From Nitrosospira sp. Nl5 (GTDB lineage: Bacteria; Pseudomonadota; Gammaproteobacteria; Burkholderiales; Nitrosomonadaceae): a DNA stretch of 64,000 nt. Positions 34,541 to 43,346 of the stretch are shown piece after piece. The position numbers and the translations under genes were made by a program. The notes under the pieces were generated by a model. The model was not told where the DNA came from. It saw nothing but the letters and a program-made list of their open reading frames with translations, and did not search any database. Position 1 is the first letter of the stretch. The number at the start of each line of letters is the position of its first letter. Where the stretch lies: NCBI RefSeq assembly GCF_900102495.1, contig NZ_FMVQ01000014.1, forward strand, positions 22,074 through 86,073. Reading direction: 5' to 3'.

Positions 34541-36484
34541 TCAGAAGCTCGCGGATAAGCCGATTTGACCCCAGCGCCCCGGCATGGGATACCCTGGCCG
34601 ATAAGCGTAGTTGGCATCCAGGAGGTTTTCCATGGCTACGAAAATTTCGCCTCTTTTGCCTAGCATCGGCAGCCGGTGAGAGACACGCGCATTCATGATC
34701 ACAAATGCATCAACTTGCTCGGTGCTGGGGACTCCCGCTGCGCGCGGACGGCTAAGCGCCAATATGCTTGACTGATACTGGGTATCGATTGTCAAGCGGA
34801 TAGGCCCTATCTGCCCATTTATACCCGCCGTAACAGCCCTCTTTGGTGTATAGGGCAAATTGTCGATGCTGGGATCAAGCAGGGTCAGGCCGCCAAATAT
34901 CGTCCAATTCGGGGTAATATTTTGTCTGATTGCAATTTCGGCGCCACGCATCACATAGGTACCGAGATTCAAAAACTGAGGAGGCGGTGGAACAAGTGGC
35001 GGGAAACCAAAGATGTAGCGGTTTTTTACCTGGTCGACAAACACGCTGATATCGATTTGCGTTGTATCAGTAGGGGTCAGCTTCACACCGACTTCGGCGT
35101 GATGGAGTTCCTCCGCGGCAAGTTGTTTCCATGTTTGTCCCAGCGGAGGAATCAAGGAGGAGAGAACCGGAGCTTCCAAACCCGGATAGTTGATGCCGCG
35201 TGACACATTGCCGAATATCGTGACTCTCTCGGAAACCAGGGACAGGCCGGCATGTGGCGACGTTCTGGTTTGGAACACGCTATGGTCATATACTCGTATC
35301 CCGAGTGCCGGGACGAGCGACCAGCCTTTGCCTAGATCGATCTTCTGGCTCAGCGCGACGTAAGGTGAGGTGACGCGAAAAGTCGGTGAATTAAAGTTGC
35401 CCTGGGGTGCTGGGGCTATTCTGTTAAATCGCGTATTACCTGAAACCCAATCGCTATCCAATCCGGCAACAATAGCTCCACCCTTCCATAGAGAGAATTC
35501 TTCTTTCCAGCGCACGCCAGTCATCTGGAAATTATTGAACTGATCCCCTTCCAGTCCGGGTTGATGCAACCAATTGCCTTCGCCTCTATTGTGGTAAAAA
35601 CGCAAATCCCCACGCCAGTCACCATGACGATGCGATAAAAAAAAAGAAACCATTCCCGCCTGAGTGTTGTATTGTGGCGCTACTGCAGGCATCGGCAGAC
35701 GATTATCCCCCGGGTCACGCGCCTGGTTGTCGACATAAAGGAAGCTCGTGCCAACCGACCAATCGGCATTCAGCCGCACGCCGATGCGGCCCATGACGTT
35801 ATTCAATTCGCCGCTCGCATTGGGCCGGTGACCATTCGACTGGGCGTGGCCTTGTGCCAGCATAAAATCGACGTTACCCCTGCGTCCCACCAGATCTGCT
35901 TGCTCAATAAAGGTGCTAAAGTATCCCCCGGATATTCTTCCATTGGCCTGCACGCCATCTTCGGTTGCACGCTTGGTTTCCAGATTGATCGAGGCAAAGT
36001 TGTTTCCGTTGATTTGCGGTTGTGGGCTCTTGTAAACAGTGATGGACTGCATGCCATTGACGGGCAACAAGTCGAGCAACGGGTGATTCCATACGCCCAT
36101 GTAAAACGGAACGCCATCAATGTAAGTCTTGATTTCGCTGCCTGGACGGCTTACGCCCATTCCGCGAATATAAACGGCGCCGCCTTGATCGCCACCAAAG
36201 CCGCCCACCGGGTTGTAGCGTGATATTTGCACCCCGGGGGTACGGCGCAGTGCTGAAGCCAGATCGAACGCATTCTGATCGCGCAACTGGCTCTCGTTGA
36301 CCACCGCGGATGTGCTTGAAAACGGGTCGATGCGAACGCGATCAATGATCGGATTAGCTGTTACAACAACCGGAGATAGTGGGGTACTCGGAGATGATGC
36401 GGTACTCTGTGCCATTGCAAACCCTGAGAAAATCATTGTTACAGCTGCGCATGTTACGGCTACTACGATTTTTCTTATTTTCAT
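34541..36484 (-). CDS. TonB-dependent outer membrane receptor
   Basis: 647 residues: signal peptide (ends near GFAMAQ), short region with SPVVVTANP as TonB-box-like segment, plug domain (about 45-165, with ALRRTPGVQISRYNPVGGF and IRGMGV) and a 22-strand barrel ending in aromatic LSASF. FecA-type N-terminal signalling extension is absent. It heads the putative thiocarboxylate cluster, consistent with uptake of a metal-chelate; the pyridine dithiocarboxylate and thioquinolobactin systems each have such a receptor. The 700-base upstream region carries three 17-bp direct repeats. Confidence 0.93.
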   Translation of the reverse strand: MKIRKIVVAVTCAAVTMIFSGFAMAQSTASSPSTPLSPVVVTANPIIDRVRIDPFSSTSAVVNESQLRDQNAFDLASALRRTPGVQISRYNPVGGFGGDQGGAVYIRGMGVSRPGSEIKTYIDGVPFYMGVWNHPLLDLLPVNGMQSITVYKSPQPQINGNNFASINLETKRATEDGVQANGRISGGYFSTFIEQADLVGRRGNVDFMLAQGHAQSNGHRPNASGELNNVMGRIGVRLNADWSVGTSFLYVDNQARDPGDNRLPMPAVAPQYNTQAGMVSFFLSHRHGDWRGDLRFYHNRGEGNWLHQPGLEGDQFNNFQMTGVRWKEEFSLWKGGAIVAGLDSDWVSGNTRFNRIAPAPQGNFNSPTFRVTSPYVALSQKIDLGKGWSLVPALGIRVYDHSVFQTRTSPHAGLSLVSERVTIFGNVSRGINYPGLEAPVLSSLIPPLGQTWKQLAAEELHHAEVGVKLTPTDTTQIDISVFVDQVKNRYIFGFPPLVPPPPQFLNLGTYVMRGAEIAIRQNITPNWTIFGGLTLLDPSIDNLPYTPKRAVTAGINGQIGPIRLTIDTQYQSSILALSRPRAAGVPSTEQVDAFVIMNARVSHRLPMLGKRGEIFVAMENLLDANYAYRPGYPMPGRWGQIGLSASF

Positions 36485-36629
36485 TTTTCTTATTTTTGTT
36501 TGAATTGCTTATACAGCGAGACAAAACCAGTTCGTGCCTTCATATATCATTTTCTAAATCATGGCCTGCGCGCATAATCAATGTTGCTTCTTATGCTTCT
36601 ATATTCCCTATAAAGCTTTCTGTGGTTTT

Positions 36630-36659
36630 GATGGGTTATGCCACACTTACCCATCCTAC
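36630..36659. repeat. Dispersed palindromic repeat, copy 1
   Basis: GATGGGTtatgccacacttACCCATC is a 7-bp perfect inverted repeat with a short loop and a flanking CTAC. The same GTAGGATGGGT arm recurs at 44607. Elements with this arm are common in intergenic DNA of Proteobacteria, probably REP-like. Confidence 0.6.
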
Positions 36660-36751
36660 ATAAGTACAAATGCCTGGAGATTGCTTGTTACAAACGCTCT
36701 ATGCTTGCTCAATGGGGAATGTAAAACAAATTGATGAGATTAGGAATGTGG

Positions 36752-36802
36752 CATATTGCCGCATGTGTCATATTGTCGCATGCGACATATTGCCGCACCT
36801 TT
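36752..36802. promoter_or_regulatory. Three 17-bp direct repeats, candidate operator array
   Basis: Units start at 36752, 36769 and 36786 and share CATATTGYCGCAnS: CATATTGCCGCATGTGT, CATATTGTCGCATGCGA, CATATTGCCGCACCTTT. Periodicity is exactly 17 bases with no spacer. A perfect 14-base palindrome TGTCGCATGCGACA bridges the second and third unit. A weaker related word (AATATTGTCGTAAGC) occurs near 36966. The layout suits an AraC-type regulator binding half sites in tandem. Confidence 0.65.
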
Positions 36803-36840
36803 AATGGTCACTATGCGGAGTGAGTAGAGCCGTCAGACGA

Positions 36841-36892
36841 TTTGGTATCAATAGAGAATGAGAGTTTCAATCAGCTCATTCTTATCACCAAA
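36841..36892. other. Hairpin with paired outer and inner arms
   Basis: Outer TTTGGT/ACCAAA and inner AGAATGAG/CTCATTCT arms enclose a 12-base loop, with unequal internal loops between them. No T-run follows. Could fold as RNA or be a two-site protein target; no known class recognised. Confidence 0.4.
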
Positions 36893-37185
36893 ATATGCAA
36901 AATGCATTATACGATTTCATTAGATATAGGTTTCTGCTACGGGTGGTTGCTACGAGTCCCGCATGAAATATTGTCGTAAGCGCAATTTTTTGAATTAAAG
37001 AGGCGTAATGATCGGATTGTGGCAAATTTCTAATCTTAATCGGTAAAATAGAACCTTACGTGGCTGTGAGAAATTTGTGTTCTAAATGAGGTATGGTTTA
37101 AAAATATTAAGGCGTACGGTGGGTATATAACCGATAAGTTTTTGAATTTCCATTTCAACGAAACTCATATTTGTATAAGGTTCTT

Positions 37186-39690
37186 ATGAACGCAATCAAG
37201 CTTTCCTTCCGGATGCTTCGCCGCGACTGGCGCGCGGGCGAGTTGCGTGTGCTGGCGTTTGCGCTGGTAATCGCGGTGGGTGGAATGACTACCGTGGGAT
37301 TTTTCGCCGACCGGGTGCAGTTGGCGCTTTCCCGCCAAGGCAACCAGTTACTCGGTGCGGATTTGATAATTTTCGCTGATCACCCGCTGCCCCCGCATTA
37401 TGCGGACGAAGCGAAACAGCTGGGGCTGACCGTTTCCACCGCGGTGAAATTTCCCAGCATGGCGGCAAAAGGGGAAAACACTTTATTGACGGAGATCAAG
37501 GCGGTTACCGCCGGTTATCCCTTGCGCGGCGAATTGCGTATCAGTGAGGACTTTCGCGATGTGCCATCGTCACGCGTTACCCGTATCGCCAATGCAATTC
37601 CGCCTCCCGGCTCTGCATGGGTCGATGAGAAGCTCATGATTCGCCTTGATCTCCAACGAGGCGACACAATTGAACTGGGTGCATCTAATTTCACCGTCAG
37701 CGCGCTGATAACACAGGAGCCGGATTATTCCATCGGATTCATTAACTTACGGCCGCGCGTGCTGATAAACGCAGCTGATTTGCCCGCGACCGGCCTAGTG
37801 CAGCATGGTAGCCGCATCGGTTATCGCCTGTTGGTTTCGGGGGAATCCGGCGAGGTGGAGAATTTCCGGAAATGGGCCCAATCGCATTTGACGCTTGGAG
37901 AAAGAATCGAAGGCATTCGCGATGCCCGACCTGAAATTAAAGCGGCCCTGGAGCGGGCGGAAAAGTTTCTCAGCCTGGCCGCCCTGGCAAGCGTGGTACT
38001 GGCGGCGGCTGCGGCGGCACTTGCCGTGCGCCGCTTTACCCAGCGCCATCTCGATGGCTGCGCGGTAATGCGTTGCCTGGGAGCAAGTCAGCCGGCGATG
38101 CTGCGCCTCTACCTGTGCCATTTCGCCGCTCTGGGATTGATTGCCAGCGGGGCCGGTTGTTTGCTCGGTTTTGTCGCGCAGGAGGCTCTCGCTTTTTGGC
38201 TCTCCGGGCTGGTGGATGCGGAATTGCCGTGGCCCAGCGTGTGGCCTGCCGTGCATGGATTGCTGACTGGCCTGGTGTTATTGCTTGGCTTTGCGTTGCC
38301 TCCCCTGCTTAATTTGCGAAGCGTACCTGCGTTGCGAGTATTACGCCGGGACATTGGCATGCAGAATCCTGATAGTCTTATCGGCTATGCACTGGGGCTG
38401 GCGGCGCTGTCAGTATTATTTTTGTGGAAAGCCGGCGACGTGCGGCTGGGTGCTTCTGTCATGGGTGGATTCGCGGCAGCGATAGCGGTTTTCGGCTTGC
38501 TTGGATTCATGTTGGTAAAAGCTTTAGCGCATATGCGCAGCCAAACTGGCGGTGCGTGGCGTTACGGATTGGCAAGCATCCGGCGGCGCGCAACTTCCAG
38601 CGTGGTTCAGGCGGTGGCGCTGGGGCTGGGGTTGATGGCGCTGCTGGCATTGACGTTGATTCGAGACGATTTGCTGCAAAACTGGCGCACCAGCCTGCCG
38701 TCTGATGCCCCTGACCATTTCCTGGTCAACATTCAAAAAGGGCAGTTGGAGCCTCTGGCCGCATTTTTTAAACAGCACCACTTCATGCAGCCGCCGATTT
38801 TTCCAATGGTTCGCGGGCGTCTGACCGCCATTAACGGCAATGCCATCGCAGCGGGGGATTACGCCGATATCCGCGCAAGGCGGCTGGTAGAGCGTGAGTT
38901 CAATCTGTCGTGGGCAGCGGAAATGCAGAGTGACAACCAGATTATCAAAGGCCGCTGGTGGAAAAGCGGAGATACCGGAAAAGCGGTGATGTCAATGGAG
39001 GAGGGCATCGCGAAAACGATGGGGTTCGGCCTGGGCGACACGCTGACTTTCGATGTGGCGGGCAGCACATTTTCCGCCACGATTACCAGCCTGAGGAAAG
39101 TAGACTGGGACTCCTTCCGCGTCAACTTTTTCATCGTCACCCCACCCGGCTTGCTGGAAAGTTATCCGGCAACCTACATTACCAGTTTTCACCTGCCGCC
39201 GGAACGTATGGAGGTGGCAAATCAACTGATCAAAGCGTTTCCCAATCTGCTTGTAATCGATGTGGCGACCATTATCAGTCAAGTCCATAAAATGATCGAA
39301 CAAGTGACCAAAGCAGTTGAATTCGTTTTCCTGTTTACGTTACTGGCGGGGGTGGCAGTGTTATATGCCGCAATCGCCTCGACGCAGGACGAGCGCATTC
39401 ACGAGGCTGCCATCTTCCGCACTTTGGGGGCAAAGCGCGGCCAATTGGCGCGCGCCTGGGCAGCCGAATTTGCCATACTTGGCGGGCTAGCCGGACTTTT
39501 TGCCGCGGCGGGAGCCAGCGCGCTAGGCTATGTCATTGGCGAATATACATTGAACCTGGCTTACACTTTCAACCCATGGATATGGCTGATCGGCTTACTT
39601 GTCGGAATTATCGGTGTAACCGTGGCCGGTCTGATGGGAACTCGCTCTGCGCTCTCAACACCGCCGCTCCTGACTTTACGGAGGATTTGA
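37186..39690 (+). CDS. ybbP: FtsX-like ABC transporter permease, YbbP type
   Basis: 834-residue permease with ten predicted membrane segments in the MacB/FtsX plan: an N-terminal helix, large periplasmic domain, three helices repeated twice and a second periplasmic domain. It matches the YbbP type known beside ybbA and tesA in E. coli, not the short LolC type. ATG with AAGG six bases upstream is chosen over an upstream TTG. Its usual ATPase partner (15397) is 21 kb away. The role of YbbAP is not settled. Confidence 0.9.
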   Translation: MNAIKLSFRMLRRDWRAGELRVLAFALVIAVGGMTTVGFFADRVQLALSRQGNQLLGADLIIFADHPLPPHYADEAKQLGLTVSTAVKFPSMAAKGENTLLTEIKAVTAGYPLRGELRISEDFRDVPSSRVTRIANAIPPPGSAWVDEKLMIRLDLQRGDTIELGASNFTVSALITQEPDYSIGFINLRPRVLINAADLPATGLVQHGSRIGYRLLVSGESGEVENFRKWAQSHLTLGERIEGIRDARPEIKAALERAEKFLSLAALASVVLAAAAAALAVRRFTQRHLDGCAVMRCLGASQPAMLRLYLCHFAALGLIASGAGCLLGFVAQEALAFWLSGLVDAELPWPSVWPAVHGLLTGLVLLLGFALPPLLNLRSVPALRVLRRDIGMQNPDSLIGYALGLAALSVLFLWKAGDVRLGASVMGGFAAAIAVFGLLGFMLVKALAHMRSQTGGAWRYGLASIRRRATSSVVQAVALGLGLMALLALTLIRDDLLQNWRTSLPSDAPDHFLVNIQKGQLEPLAAFFKQHHFMQPPIFPMVRGRLTAINGNAIAAGDYADIRARRLVEREFNLSWAAEMQSDNQIIKGRWWKSGDTGKAVMSMEEGIAKTMGFGLGDTLTFDVAGSTFSATITSLRKVDWDSFRVNFFIVTPPGLLESYPATYITSFHLPPERMEVANQLIKAFPNLLVIDVATIISQVHKMIEQVTKAVEFVFLFTLLAGVAVLYAAIASTQDERIHEAAIFRTLGAKRGQLARAWAAEFAILGGLAGLFAAAGASALGYVIGEYTLNLAYTFNPWIWLIGLLVGIIGVTVAGLMGTRSALSTPPLLTLRRI

Positions 39691-39735
39691 TGAGGCATCG
39701 CAGGGACTCGCCGCGTTGATCAAATAGCTCAGTAT

Positions 39736-40932
39736 ATGCGCCGCCGCATTGCTCATCTTGATATGGATGCTTTCTACGCATCGGTCGAGTTATTGCGCTA
39801 TCCGGATTTGCGCGGATTACCCGTTGTCATCGGCGGAGGCAGCGATAGGCAACCCATGCTCTGCAAAAACGGTAGGCGGATTTTCGCTCGGCTGGGTGCT
39901 TATGCGGGACGAGGTGTGGTGACGACGGCCACTTACGAAGCACGTGTTTTCGGCATCTTCTCGGGCATGGGCCTCATGAAAGCCGCACAACTGGCTCCTG
40001 ATGCTATCCTGCTGCCTGCGGACTTCCAGGCCTACCGCCACTATTCGCAGCTGTTTAAAACTGCCGTGGCCGGCATTGCCCCTCGAATCGAAGATCATGG
40101 CATTGACGAGATCTACATTGATCTAAGCGAGCTACCCGATGACACAGTGATGCTTGCCACGCGCATTAAACATGCGGTACGTGAAGCCACCGGGCTTTCC
40201 TGTTCCATTGCCGTAACGCCCAACAAGCTGCTATCAAAAATCTGCTCTGACCTTGAAAAACCGGATGGTCTCACCATTCTGAGCCTGGCGGAGATACCTG
40301 ATCGGATCTGGCCTCTATCTGTCGGAAAAATCAGTGGAATCGGCCCCAAAGCGGCCCAAAAGCTCGCCGCCCTAGGTATCATAACGATTGCCGAACTGGC
40401 GGCAGCAGATCCTTCTTTTTTGCAGGTGCATTTCGGCGGCAGTTATGGCCGCTGGCTGCATGAGGTTTCTCACGGAATCGACGAGCGGCCGGTAATCACG
40501 AATTCCGAGCCTAAGTCGATCAGCCGGGAAACGACTTTCGAACGAGATCTCCACTCCCGCCATGATCGTTCCACCTTGACAGAAATTTTCACGGCGCTAT
40601 GCACAAACGTCGCACAGGATCTCCAGCGCAAGGGCTACGTTGCCCGCACCATTGGCATCAAGTTGCGGTATGAGGATTTTCGCACCGTTACCCGCGATAT
40701 TACGCTATCCCTTCCTACGGCAGATCCCGCTACCATCCGGGGCGTGGCACAGGACTGTCTGCGGCGCGTACCGTTGAAGCAAAAGCTGCGTTTGCTGGGC
40801 GTGCGAGCCAGCGCCTTATCTTCAAGTAATAGTGTTCCGCACGATAATGGCAAATCGCGCCAAAGGGAATTACCGCTAACCGTATCACCTGTTGAACAGA
40901 AGTCTCCCGTGTCCAGCTCGGAATCGGCCTGA
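39736..40932 (+). CDS. dinB: DNA polymerase IV (Y family)
   Basis: Error-prone translesion polymerase. Catalytic motifs: HLDMDAFYASVE (first Asp of the metal pair), ATYEARVFGI (steric and fingers region) and GIDEIYIDLSE (Asp-Glu pair, where most family members have SIDEAYLD). Helix-hairpin-helix GKISGIGPKAAQKL follows at about residue 200, and the little-finger domain spans about 250-355. A putative beta-clamp motif (QRELPL) lies near residue 375, in a long C-terminal tail. It is 45 bases downstream of ybbP on the same strand. No LexA box recognised. Confidence 0.95.
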   Translation: MRRRIAHLDMDAFYASVELLRYPDLRGLPVVIGGGSDRQPMLCKNGRRIFARLGAYAGRGVVTTATYEARVFGIFSGMGLMKAAQLAPDAILLPADFQAYRHYSQLFKTAVAGIAPRIEDHGIDEIYIDLSELPDDTVMLATRIKHAVREATGLSCSIAVTPNKLLSKICSDLEKPDGLTILSLAEIPDRIWPLSVGKISGIGPKAAQKLAALGIITIAELAAADPSFLQVHFGGSYGRWLHEVSHGIDERPVITNSEPKSISRETTFERDLHSRHDRSTLTEIFTALCTNVAQDLQRKGYVARTIGIKLRYEDFRTVTRDITLSLPTADPATIRGVAQDCLRRVPLKQKLRLLGVRASALSSSNSVPHDNGKSRQRELPLTVSPVEQKSPVSSSESA

Positions 40933-41072
40933 ACCAGCTGCCATCAAAAATGTTTCGGAAGTGTCCAGGGATCTGGACTGCGACTTATAAAACGCGCCCT
41001 AATTGCGAAGGCCAGTTTGCGAAGCCCTGCTGCTTCGCCTCGCCATTTCCCTTTTACCATCGCTCGTTCAAT

Positions 41073-41366
41073 TCAGGGATTCCGGTTCTTGCGTAGCCAG
41101 CGAAAAAAGAATACGTAAATAAAGGCCGGAACGAACGGGAGTATCCACGGAAACATCTGTGTCAGCCAAGCGGCATAAAAGCTATTCATATAGCGGGCCT
41201 TGGCGAGCGCACAGGCGTCCGCGCCGAGTTGACGACAGGTAAGCTCGATTTCCAGGGACACCTGAGCATGGGCGAGCCAGAGCCAGTACGCCATCGATGC
41301 CGCAAAAACAATCAGCAGTAGCGTAAATAGCGTTACGTGGCCCTTTTGCCGCAATACTGGTTGCAT
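41073..41366 (-). CDS. Small two-helix membrane protein
   Basis: 97 residues with two hydrophobic segments (about 14-32 and 68-88), ending in a basic FFFRWLRKNRNP tail, so the C-terminus is probably cytoplasmic. No family recognised. Start MQPVLRQKG has AGGAG 10 bases upstream. The frame is open upstream to 41564, where an ATG overlaps the transporter stop codon (ATGA); the extra 66 residues lack any coding look, so the shorter form is preferred. Probably co-transcribed with the transporter gene. Confidence 0.6.
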   Translation of the reverse strand: MQPVLRQKGHVTLFTLLLIVFAASMAYWLWLAHAQVSLEIELTCRQLGADACALAKARYMNSFYAAWLTQMFPWILPFVPAFIYVFFFRWLRKNRNP

Positions 41367-41560
41367 TTCTTCGCCGCTCCTGCAAGGAAGGTAGGAGGGT
41401 AGGTTGACGAACAGGAAATCCGTCGCTCTGGCAGCGAGGAATCCGGTGGAGCTAATACCCTTTGCTCCCGAAGAATGATGGACCGCGGGTGAAATGGTGT
41501 CAAGTAATGAAGTGGGAACCAGGAGTCTTAGACTTGAATCCGTCAGTAGCAATAACCGGC

Positions 41561-43210
41561 TCATGCATTGCGAAAGCGCGTTCTTTTGACTAACAGGATA
41601 GCAAATAGCGGAAACGTAAAGCCGATTACAGTCACTGTGATCAGCAACAGGCCGAGCTCGCTATAATCGGCCGGCGTTGTAATGTGGCTGGTAACGGGGT
41701 CTATCACTTCGCGAGTGACTACAAACCACTGGTTCAGATACTTGGTTCCAAGCTGTGAAGCGGACAGGGCAAGGTTGGTGAATGAGGCCATCACAGCGAA
41801 GAACGTCGCCTTGAGCTTTTCCGGTGCCGAATTTGCGATCCACGCCAGCATCGGAATCATGGCAATCTGGCCGAGAGGCGATTCCAGCGCGGTATCGATA
41901 AGGGCGATAAACCGCGCATCCACAACGCCGCCGGTGAGCGAGGCGGTCCACTCGTGCAGACCGAAGTACATGCCGACGATCGGCAGGGATAGCAGGGTTC
42001 CGGCGACGGTTAGAAAACCGATAATGTAGGCAATCGAACGCTCGGCCATGAAACGGCGGAAAATGAACATTCCGGCAAGCGTCAGTATCGCGCCGACCAG
42101 CGATAATGTAGCGAGAAATTGTTGATCGAAGCCCAGCTTATCGATCATCCACCATGTCGAACCCGCGCCCGGCCCTGGTACGGCGCGGAACACGAATATC
42201 AGAATCGCTGTGCCGACCAGGACGTTGCGCGCATGGGGTTCAAGCTCCCCAGTCAATCTCCACATCAGAAATAGTACGATTGCCATGGAAACGCAGAAGA
42301 CGATTTCTTCTCCACCCGGAACGCGGCTAAGACCAACGCTCAGGGATACGACGGTAAAGGCGAGCCCGCCACCGAGAATCCACCAGTTCACCGCTGGCGC
42401 TTCAACGGAAGTGCCAAGCAGTGCTTCACATTCCTGGCGGCTATGCCCCTGTGCTACAAGCCGCGCCACATCCCGCCGTCTCAGCCAGGTTGCGAACAAA
42501 ACACCGAAGACCGAAGCCAGGGGGATGATCAAGGCGAGTTGGTAGACGAACAAATAGGTGGCGCCTTTCTCCGCCTCGGGTAACTCACCCACGCCTTGCA
42601 ACAGGAAGACGTTTGCCACCGAGACCAAGACTCCACCGCTGATGATGGCAACACGCCCGAGTGTCTGCATGGTGACGTGCATGGATTTACGAGCGTCGAG
42701 CGCCAGCGGTTCTCCATAGGCGTTCACCCGCGGCACGGCTTCGACCGTCATCGCATCGGCAACGACATCCTGAAGCACATAGCCGATTGGCGCGAGCAGT
42801 GCCGCGATGACGTACCAGGCTTCCACCGCGATTACGGCGCGCATCGCGTCGGTATGCCCGAGCAGCCCGATCATGATCAGCAGACTCAGCGTGATGAGAC
42901 TTGCGCCAAGATACACCAGCAGGCTTTTCCAGCGCCATACCAGATCCACTAGATGGCCGAGCGGCATTTTCAATGCCCACGGCAGCATCATCCAGAACCC
43001 GAGCGCCGCCAGAAACTCGGCGGAAAGCCCCAGCCGTTCCTTGACATAAAATGTGCCAACGATTCCTGTCAGTCCCGAAATGCCGGCTGCGGCATAAACC
43101 ATGAGCGGCGGCAGATAGGACAATCGCATTTCTCGTCCAAGTGCAAAAATATTGGCATCAAGCCAGCGGGCCACAGCCGAGAAAAATCCGGTCGCCGGTG
43201 CGGTTGTCAT
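41561..43210 (-). CDS. MFS/BT1-like membrane transporter
   Basis: 549-residue protein with about twelve hydrophobic segments. The N-terminal stretch LPPLMVYAAAGISGLTGIVGTFYVKERLGLSAEF and the DVVADAMTVEAV block in TM5 resemble the folate/biopterin transporter (BT1) family and related MFS proteins. An internal loop with RRRDVARLVAQGHSRQECEALL is unusually hydrophilic. Substrate unknown. The next gene on this strand is the small membrane protein; upstream lies a squalene/phytoene synthase gene. Confidence 0.7.
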   Translation of the reverse strand: MTTAPATGFFSAVARWLDANIFALGREMRLSYLPPLMVYAAAGISGLTGIVGTFYVKERLGLSAEFLAALGFWMMLPWALKMPLGHLVDLVWRWKSLLVYLGASLITLSLLIMIGLLGHTDAMRAVIAVEAWYVIAALLAPIGYVLQDVVADAMTVEAVPRVNAYGEPLALDARKSMHVTMQTLGRVAIISGGVLVSVANVFLLQGVGELPEAEKGATYLFVYQLALIIPLASVFGVLFATWLRRRDVARLVAQGHSRQECEALLGTSVEAPAVNWWILGGGLAFTVVSLSVGLSRVPGGEEIVFCVSMAIVLFLMWRLTGELEPHARNVLVGTAILIFVFRAVPGPGAGSTWWMIDKLGFDQQFLATLSLVGAILTLAGMFIFRRFMAERSIAYIIGFLTVAGTLLSLPIVGMYFGLHEWTASLTGGVVDARFIALIDTALESPLGQIAMIPMLAWIANSAPEKLKATFFAVMASFTNLALSASQLGTKYLNQWFVVTREVIDPVTSHITTPADYSELGLLLITVTVIGFTFPLFAILLVKRTRFRNA

Positions 43211-43346
43211 GACATCGGGTTTTTCATGATATGTATTTGTTTGGGCATATTAAAGCCTTTTGCGAATAGCGCTTGGCAGAGCGCCTGCTTTTACCCCCGC
43301 CGAATTTGAAGGGGGTTCATCCGCTGAATTGTCGGATAAGGCTACG

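Larger units (their letters stand above)
36485..37185. other. Intergenic regulatory region of the receptor and permease genes
   Basis: About 700 bases between two divergent genes with no ORF of note. Contents: a dispersed palindrome (36630), three 17-bp direct repeats (36752), and a hairpin (36841). The two flanking genes (TonB receptor, YbbP-type permease) are transcribed away from it. Confidence 0.7.

Noticed and set aside
36752..36766. Sigma-54 promoter reading of GTGGCATATTGCCGCA
   Set aside because: The GG and GC doublets are too close together for the -24/-12 spacing, unlike the site at 7433.
36752..36802. Three short repeats as a CRISPR array
   Set aside because: The units are 17 bases without spacers, so it is an operator-type tandem repeat, not a CRISPR.
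41366..41564. Longer form of the small membrane protein from the ATGA overlap
   Set aside because: The extra 66 residues look non-coding; the internal start has a better ribosome site.
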